Assembly: GCA_947505055.1 (NCBI GenBank)
Contig: CANNLO010000149.1
Span: 1-10,751, forward strand
Length of the DNA stretch: 10,751 nucleotides
Reading direction: 5' to 3'
Source of the DNA: Methylococcaceae bacterium
GTDB taxonomy: Bacteria; Pseudomonadota; Gammaproteobacteria; Methylococcales; Methylomonadaceae
The position numbers were made by a program, and so were the translations under genes. The notes below the pieces were generated by a model that saw nothing but the letters and a program-made list of their open reading frames with translations, was not told the DNA's origin and did not search any database. Positions within the stretch are counted from its first letter, which is position 1, and each line of letters opens with the position of its first letter. Shown here piece by piece: positions 7,645-10,751 of the stretch.

Positions 7645-8940
7645 TTAATTTCCCATTAGACGAAGTGATAATGCCGAGCTCATGCCAGTATCACGGTAGT
7701 GTAAGAATTCGGTAAGGCGAGGATAGCCTGCCTCAAATAGGTCACGCGGCATACGCGCATCTTTGGCAAGGTAAAGCCTGCCCTTTGCCTCACGAACAAT
7801 AGCATCCAGTCGTTCAAAGAGCATTAGCGTCTTTTTGCCTTTATTGGGAAAGTCCAATGCCAGTGTCACGCCCGGTTGCGGAAAGCTTAGCATGCCCAAT
7901 GCTTGGCGATTGCCAAACGTTTTTAGCACTGCAAGGAATGAGCCTTCACTGGAACGCTTAATTTCTTTTAACAGGGCCTGCACCGCATAACTCCCAACCG
8001 CTCTTGGGACGACACATTGATACTGATAAAAACCCCTTGGACCATACATTCGATTCCACTCCAACAAATTGTCTAATGGATAGAAGAAGGATTCATAGTG
8101 GCTAATAGCTTTTCCTGCTTGCCGTTTTTTAAGATTGAAATACGCTGAATTGAAAGGCTGTAAGCTCAGTTTGTTAATCAAAGAAAAAGGCGGCACAAAA
8201 GACATGGTCAGTTTTCGGGTTTTCGGTTCTTGGTGTGTTTCACCCTCGGCTGGATTACCTCGCATAAAGAGTCCACGACCATTCCTTGAAACGCAATCAA
8301 TCCACGAAACAGTATGCTCCCAGTCAGCCTCTGAAGCGTCAGCTAACAGGAAAAATTCATCCAAATTAGCAAAAGGTAATGTCTCGGTATCTAACCAGGG
8401 CCCAGACACTCGGCGCAGTTGTATGTCGACCTCAGTGATGACGCCAGTTAAGCCCAATCCGCCTATCGTGGCAGCAAACCAATCAGACAGAAGGTCTGGT
8501 CCACATTCAATGAAAGTCCCATCTGTACGAATCAATTTAAGTGATTTAATATGATCACCAAAAGAGCCTACAACATGGTGATTCTTGCCGTGTACATCGT
8601 TTGCAATTGCACCTCCCAATGTTACTAGTTGTGTGCCGGGGGTAACCGGTAAAATCCAACCGCGAGGGATAGTCAATTGCTGAATGTCGCGTAAAAGTAC
8701 ACCTGCCTCACACGACAGCCGACCGCTATTTTCATCAAAACTAATGAAACGATCTAAATTGATAGTCTTCCACAAAAGGCCATCAGGATTAAGACAGGCA
8801 TCACCATAGCTACGCCCCATACCGTGAGCAATGCCTGCTCTAGTCGCTTTTAATTGGGTGGCAACTTGAAGTCGATCCGACAGCGAGATGACTTCGTGCT
8901 CGAAATTACCCAGCCTTCCCCAGGATGAAACAGCTACCAC
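7645..8940 (-). CDS. dprE1: DprE1-like FAD oxidase (polyprenyl-phosphoryl-ribose 2-oxidase)
   Basis: The 431-aa protein matches DprE1 (Rv3790) along its length as I recall it. GMGRSYGDA (40-48) is the start of the FAD-binding PCMH fold. PGTQLVTLGGAIANDVHGKNHH (101-122) includes H117, equivalent to His132, the residue linked to FAD contact. FFYPLDNLLEWNRMYGP (285-301) and YQYQCVVP (305-312) match the substrate-domain signature, and K393 in LYLAKD aligns with essential Lys418. The enzyme would oxidise C2 of polyprenyl-phosphoryl-ribose, the first half of epimerisation to D-arabinose. The residue aligned with Cys387, the covalent target of benzothiazinones, is A361 (TLALDFP). The start is GTG at 8940, overlapping the fusion gene by 7 bp, with only a weak AGG upstream, so coupling is likely. 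Alditol or gulonolactone oxidases share the fold but lack these signatures. Confidence 0.9.
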   Translation of the reverse strand: MVAVSSWGRLGNFEHEVISLSDRLQVATQLKATRAGIAHGMGRSYGDACLNPDGLLWKTINLDRFISFDENSGRLSCEAGVLLRDIQQLTIPRGWILPVTPGTQLVTLGGAIANDVHGKNHHVVGSFGDHIKSLKLIRTDGTFIECGPDLLSDWFAATIGGLGLTGVITEVDIQLRRVSGPWLDTETLPFANLDEFFLLADASEADWEHTVSWIDCVSRNGRGLFMRGNPAEGETHQEPKTRKLTMSFVPPFSLINKLSLQPFNSAYFNLKKRQAGKAISHYESFFYPLDNLLEWNRMYGPRGFYQYQCVVPRAVGSYAVQALLKEIKRSSEGSFLAVLKTFGNRQALGMLSFPQPGVTLALDFPNKGKKTLMLFERLDAIVREAKGRLYLAKDARMPRDLFEAGYPRLTEFLHYRDTGMSSALSLRLMGN

Positions 8941-10370
8941 GACCAGCCTACTGCGCCAAGTGCCAAAATAGCAGAAAATGCAAGACCTGCCAGTAAACTG
9001 GCTTTATCTTTTACGGCAAAGACTAAGGGGTCATCATGCATCTCACCTCGATGCGCTTTCATCCACATCCAACTAATCCAAAATAACATCACGGGCACTG
9101 TACCCCACATTATCTCAGGCGTTTTATAGAGCTGCATGACAGCCTCACTATTGAGATAAAAAGCCAATACGATAACCGCAGCGTAACCTGATGTTATGCC
9201 CATCGTCTGGAGCAAAGAGGCATCTGACGTGTAATAGCCGCGGCCATGCGCTTTTTCTTTAGCCTGTAATATTTGCACTTCTAATTCTGCATAGCGTTTA
9301 ACAAAAGCCAGTGACAAAAATAAGAACACAGAAAACGCTAACAACCAAAAAGATAGCCCCATACTTACGGCAGCAGCGCCGGCGACAATTCGTAACGTAT
9401 AAAGCACGGCTAAGGTCAAACAATCTAATAACATTAAACTTTTAAGTCGCCAAGAGTAAGCACAAGTTAAGACAAAATAAAACAGTAGCCAGGGTACAAA
9501 GTAACCACCTACATATTGGGCTAATACAAAACTAGCTAATAATAATAATGGCACTAAAGCAGCGCCCATAGAAACAGGGACTAACCCCGAAGCAAAAGGC
9601 CGGTTACGTTTTCTTGGATGTTTCCGATCACTTTCTAAATCCAGAAGATCATTAACAATATAAACCGATGACGCACAAAGGCTAAATGAGAAAAAAGCCA
9701 GTATAAGCACCAGCCAAGCCTCTGTGTTAGCAATTTGATGCGCCGCTAACAATGGAACAAACAGCAAACCATTCTTCATCCATTGGTGAACACGCAATAC
9801 TCTGCTTCCAGTTGATAGTCGCTTAGGTAGTGGAAGAAATACGCGTTCTATGTCGCAAATTTTATGAGCTTGTTTAGTTACTTTTTCCGATGCATTGACA
9901 ACTACTGCCTGACGCGCGTGTTTCCACACCGCCAGATCAGTCTGAGAATTGCCAGCATAATCATACCCTGTAACACCAAACCGACGCTCTAATGCTTCTG
10001 CTTTGTGTTTTCCCGCCAAGTTTATCTTGCCGTTACTTGCCATTACTTCATCAAAAATACCTAGATGCTCTGATATAGCTAGGGCAATCTGATGGTCAGA
10101 GGCTGTGCATAAGATCAATGTTCGACCTTGACTTTGTTGTTGCTTTAACCAATCCAATAGCTCGAGGTTATAGGGTAAAAAACGGGGGTCAAAATCAATA
10201 CGCCTAGACAAATGACGCTTAAGGGCCGCTTTGCCTTGTGATAACCAATAGGGGGTGCATAGAAGAAGCAACGGGTTGTCACGAAGAACTCTTAAGGTCG
10301 ATTCATGAAGCATATCTGTATGAATCAAAGTTCCATCAAGATCAACGACTAAAGGTCTGGATGAATTCAA
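8934..10370 (-). CDS. HAD phosphatase-UbiA prenyltransferase fusion, probable polyprenyl-phosphate phosphoribosyltransferase
   Basis: The 478-aa protein has two domains. Residues 1-170 are a HAD hydrolase: nucleophile motif DLDGT (D10, D12), motif II T89 in LCTAS, lysines near 121-123 and motif IV GNSQTD (D145). Residues 185-478 are a UbiA-type membrane transferase: YIVNDLLDLESD (237-248) then RKHPRKRNRPFASG (249-262), YSWRLKS with D316 and LRIVAGA (326-332), FVKRYAEL (356-363), and DDPLVFAVKDKAS (446-458). These match Rv3806c, which transfers phosphoribose from PRPP to decaprenyl phosphate, rather than quinone UbiA. The HAD part could dephosphorylate the 5-phosphoribosyl product, a step tentatively assigned to a separate phosphatase (Rv3807c) in mycobacteria. 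The start is TTG, supported by GGGAG six bases upstream. It is the first gene of the operon, and the DprE1/DprE2-like genes that follow fit the pathway order. Confidence 0.88.
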   Translation of the reverse strand: MNSSRPLVVDLDGTLIHTDMLHESTLRVLRDNPLLLLCTPYWLSQGKAALKRHLSRRIDFDPRFLPYNLELLDWLKQQQSQGRTLILCTASDHQIALAISEHLGIFDEVMASNGKINLAGKHKAEALERRFGVTGYDYAGNSQTDLAVWKHARQAVVVNASEKVTKQAHKICDIERVFLPLPKRLSTGSRVLRVHQWMKNGLLFVPLLAAHQIANTEAWLVLILAFFSFSLCASSVYIVNDLLDLESDRKHPRKRNRPFASGLVPVSMGAALVPLLLLASFVLAQYVGGYFVPWLLFYFVLTCAYSWRLKSLMLLDCLTLAVLYTLRIVAGAAAVSMGLSFWLLAFSVFLFLSLAFVKRYAELEVQILQAKEKAHGRGYYTSDASLLQTMGITSGYAAVIVLAFYLNSEAVMQLYKTPEIMWGTVPVMLFWISWMWMKAHRGEMHDDPLVFAVKDKASLLAGLAFSAILALGAVGWSW

Positions 10371-10376
10371 GAATGA

Positions 10377-10381
10377 CTCCC
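10377..10381 (-). promoter_or_regulatory. Ribosome-binding site for the TTG start of the first operon gene
   Basis: GGGAG lies six bases before TTG 10370. The HAD nucleophile motif begins at residue 10 from this TTG, as expected for the fold, so no later start is acceptable. Confidence 0.7.
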
Positions 10382-10486
10382 ATCAAAAGTTAACTACAAT
10401 TAATTTGAAAAGTTAATTAAATGTTACTAAATAGGATAATTAACATAGTGTTATGGAGTATTATCCCTTATATCTACTGAGTGTAA

Positions 10487-10515
10487 GGTATATTTTTTGT
10501 AGCGAGGTCATTCAA
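10487..10515 (-). promoter_or_regulatory. Candidate sigma70-type promoter for the operon
   Basis: On the minus strand TTGAAT (10515-10510) and TATACC (10492-10487) are separated by 17 bases. Each matches four of six consensus bases. Transcription would begin near 10480, leaving about 110 bases of untranslated leader. The AT-rich context gives other weaker options, so this is only the best by eye. Confidence 0.35.
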
Positions 10516-10602
10516 ATTAAATATTTACTACTAAAATGGAACCATATTAAATGGTGATCTTAACTTCTTCGACCTATCTGTTTTGATAAGGGTCTATTAT
10601 TT

Positions 10603-10617
10603 ACTGAAGTTTCCCAG
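10603..10617 (-). repeat. Terminal inverted repeat, left arm
   Basis: ACTGAAGTTTCCCAG on the plus strand; perfect reverse complement of 10737-10751 and of 133-147. Confidence 0.85.
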
Positions 10618-10661
10618 AAATTGGAAAGGTGAATTGCCTTAACTACTGGCTTATGGCTATT

Positions 10662-10701
10662 TTTGATAAGGTTTGCGTTGAATGTAGTAAACCCTATCAA
10701 A
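10662..10701. repeat. Internal hairpin of the MITE-like element
   Basis: TTTGATAAGGTTT (10662-10674) pairs with AAACCCTATCAAA (10689-10701) at 12 of 13 positions, with a 14-base loop. It could fold in RNA or mark an ancestral arm of the element. Confidence 0.5.
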
Positions 10702-10736
10702 TATACCCCTACATGCCTTTGCAGCCCCCCTAAAAA

Positions 10737-10751
10737 CTGGGAAACTTCAGT
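10737..10751 (+). repeat. Terminal inverted repeat, right arm
   Basis: CTGGGAAACTTCAGT, identical to 133-147 in the same orientation and inverse of 10603-10617. It is the last sequence in the window, so this may also be an assembly break at a repeat. Confidence 0.85.

Larger units (their letters stand above)
10371..10602. other. AT-rich leader and promoter region of the operon
   Basis: These 232 bases separate the first operon gene from the inverted-repeat element and contain no convincing gene. AAAAGTTAA occurs twice (10385-10393 and 10408-10416), 23 bases apart, close to the start codon. TTTTGATAAGG at 10581-10591 recurs inside the adjacent element at 10661-10671. Confidence 0.5.
10603..10751. 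mobile_element. 149-bp MITE-like element with 15-bp terminal inverted repeats
   Basis: ACTGAAGTTTCCCAG at 10603-10617 is the perfect inverse of 10737-10751. The 119 bases between them hold no coding capacity but include an internal hairpin near 10662-10701. The size, perfect terminal repeats and lack of a gene fit a non-autonomous miniature transposable element. The window ends exactly at the right tip, so the target-site duplication cannot be checked. The same end at 133-147 indicates a related element at the other side. Confidence 0.6.

Noticed and set aside
8135..8554. 139-aa plus-strand open frame
   Set aside because: It is antisense to the well-supported DprE1-like gene, has low-complexity Ser/Arg-rich content and matches no family I know.
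7645..8940. L-gulonolactone or alditol oxidase
   Set aside because: The FAD fold is shared, but HGKNHH, YPLDxxxEWNRxYGP and the YxAKD lysine are DprE1 features.
8934..10370. Quinone-biosynthesis UbiA (4-hydroxybenzoate prenyltransferase)
   Set aside because: The DRxHPxKRxRP region, the HAD fusion and the DprE1/DprE2 context point to the phosphoribosyl-lipid branch of the superfamily.
6892..10370. Origin by recent transfer from mycobacteria
   Set aside because: Base composition is far from high-GC actinobacterial DNA, the proteins are divergent and the fusion architecture differs; homologues are already known in proteobacteria.
10371..10602. CRISPR array or iteron origin suggested by short AT-rich repeats
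   Set aside because: Only two or three irregular copies of 9-11 bases occur, with no regular spacing and no cas or rep gene.

Overview
The window is about 10.7 kb of moderately AT-rich bacterial DNA. It holds one long minus-strand operon and AT-rich, repeat-bearing flanks. Protein families and operon style fit a Gram-negative proteobacterium, perhaps a gammaproteobacterium; this is inferred from gene content and I cannot name a genus.

Layout, read in the direction of transcription (right to left). Positions 10751-10603 form a small element with 15-bp terminal inverted repeats. Positions 10602-10371 are a leader with a candidate promoter. Eight tightly packed genes follow: HAD-UbiA fusion (10370-8934), DprE1-like FAD oxidase (8940-7645), DprE2-like SDR (7644-6892), 798-aa polytopic membrane protein (6890-4494), extended-SDR epimerase-like protein (4507-3566), FAD amine-oxidase-like protein (3563-2277), GtrA-like membrane protein (2280-1861) and SAM methyltransferase (1874-1209). 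Most junctions overlap or are separated by 0-2 bases. Beyond 1209 lie a 0.5-kb degenerate gap, a 5'-truncated methyltransferase remnant (715-236), and another copy of the 15-bp terminal repeat (133-147).

The first three genes reproduce the mycobacterial route to polyprenyl-phosphate-D-arabinofuranose. The UbiA domain would join PRPP and polyprenyl phosphate, the fused HAD domain could remove the 5-phosphate, and the DprE1/DprE2-like pair would epimerise C2 of ribose to give arabinose. GtrA resembles Rv3789, which neighbours dprE1 in mycobacteria and was proposed to flip this lipid. The 798-aa protein has GT-C-like architecture and is the best candidate for the arabinofuranosyltransferase. Comparable Rv3806c/DprE1/DprE2 homologues supply D-Araf for pilin glycosylation in some Pseudomonas aeruginosa strains and for Nod-factor arabinosylation in Azorhizobium, so a surface-glycan or pilin target is plausible. 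The epimerase-like and FAD-dependent proteins and the methyltransferase suggest a further modification that I cannot define.

The most interesting points are the HAD-UbiA fusion, the unassigned GT-C-like protein, alanine at the benzothiazinone-target cysteine position of DprE1, and the shared repeats bracketing the cluster. All functions are inferred by reading motifs; no searches were run.
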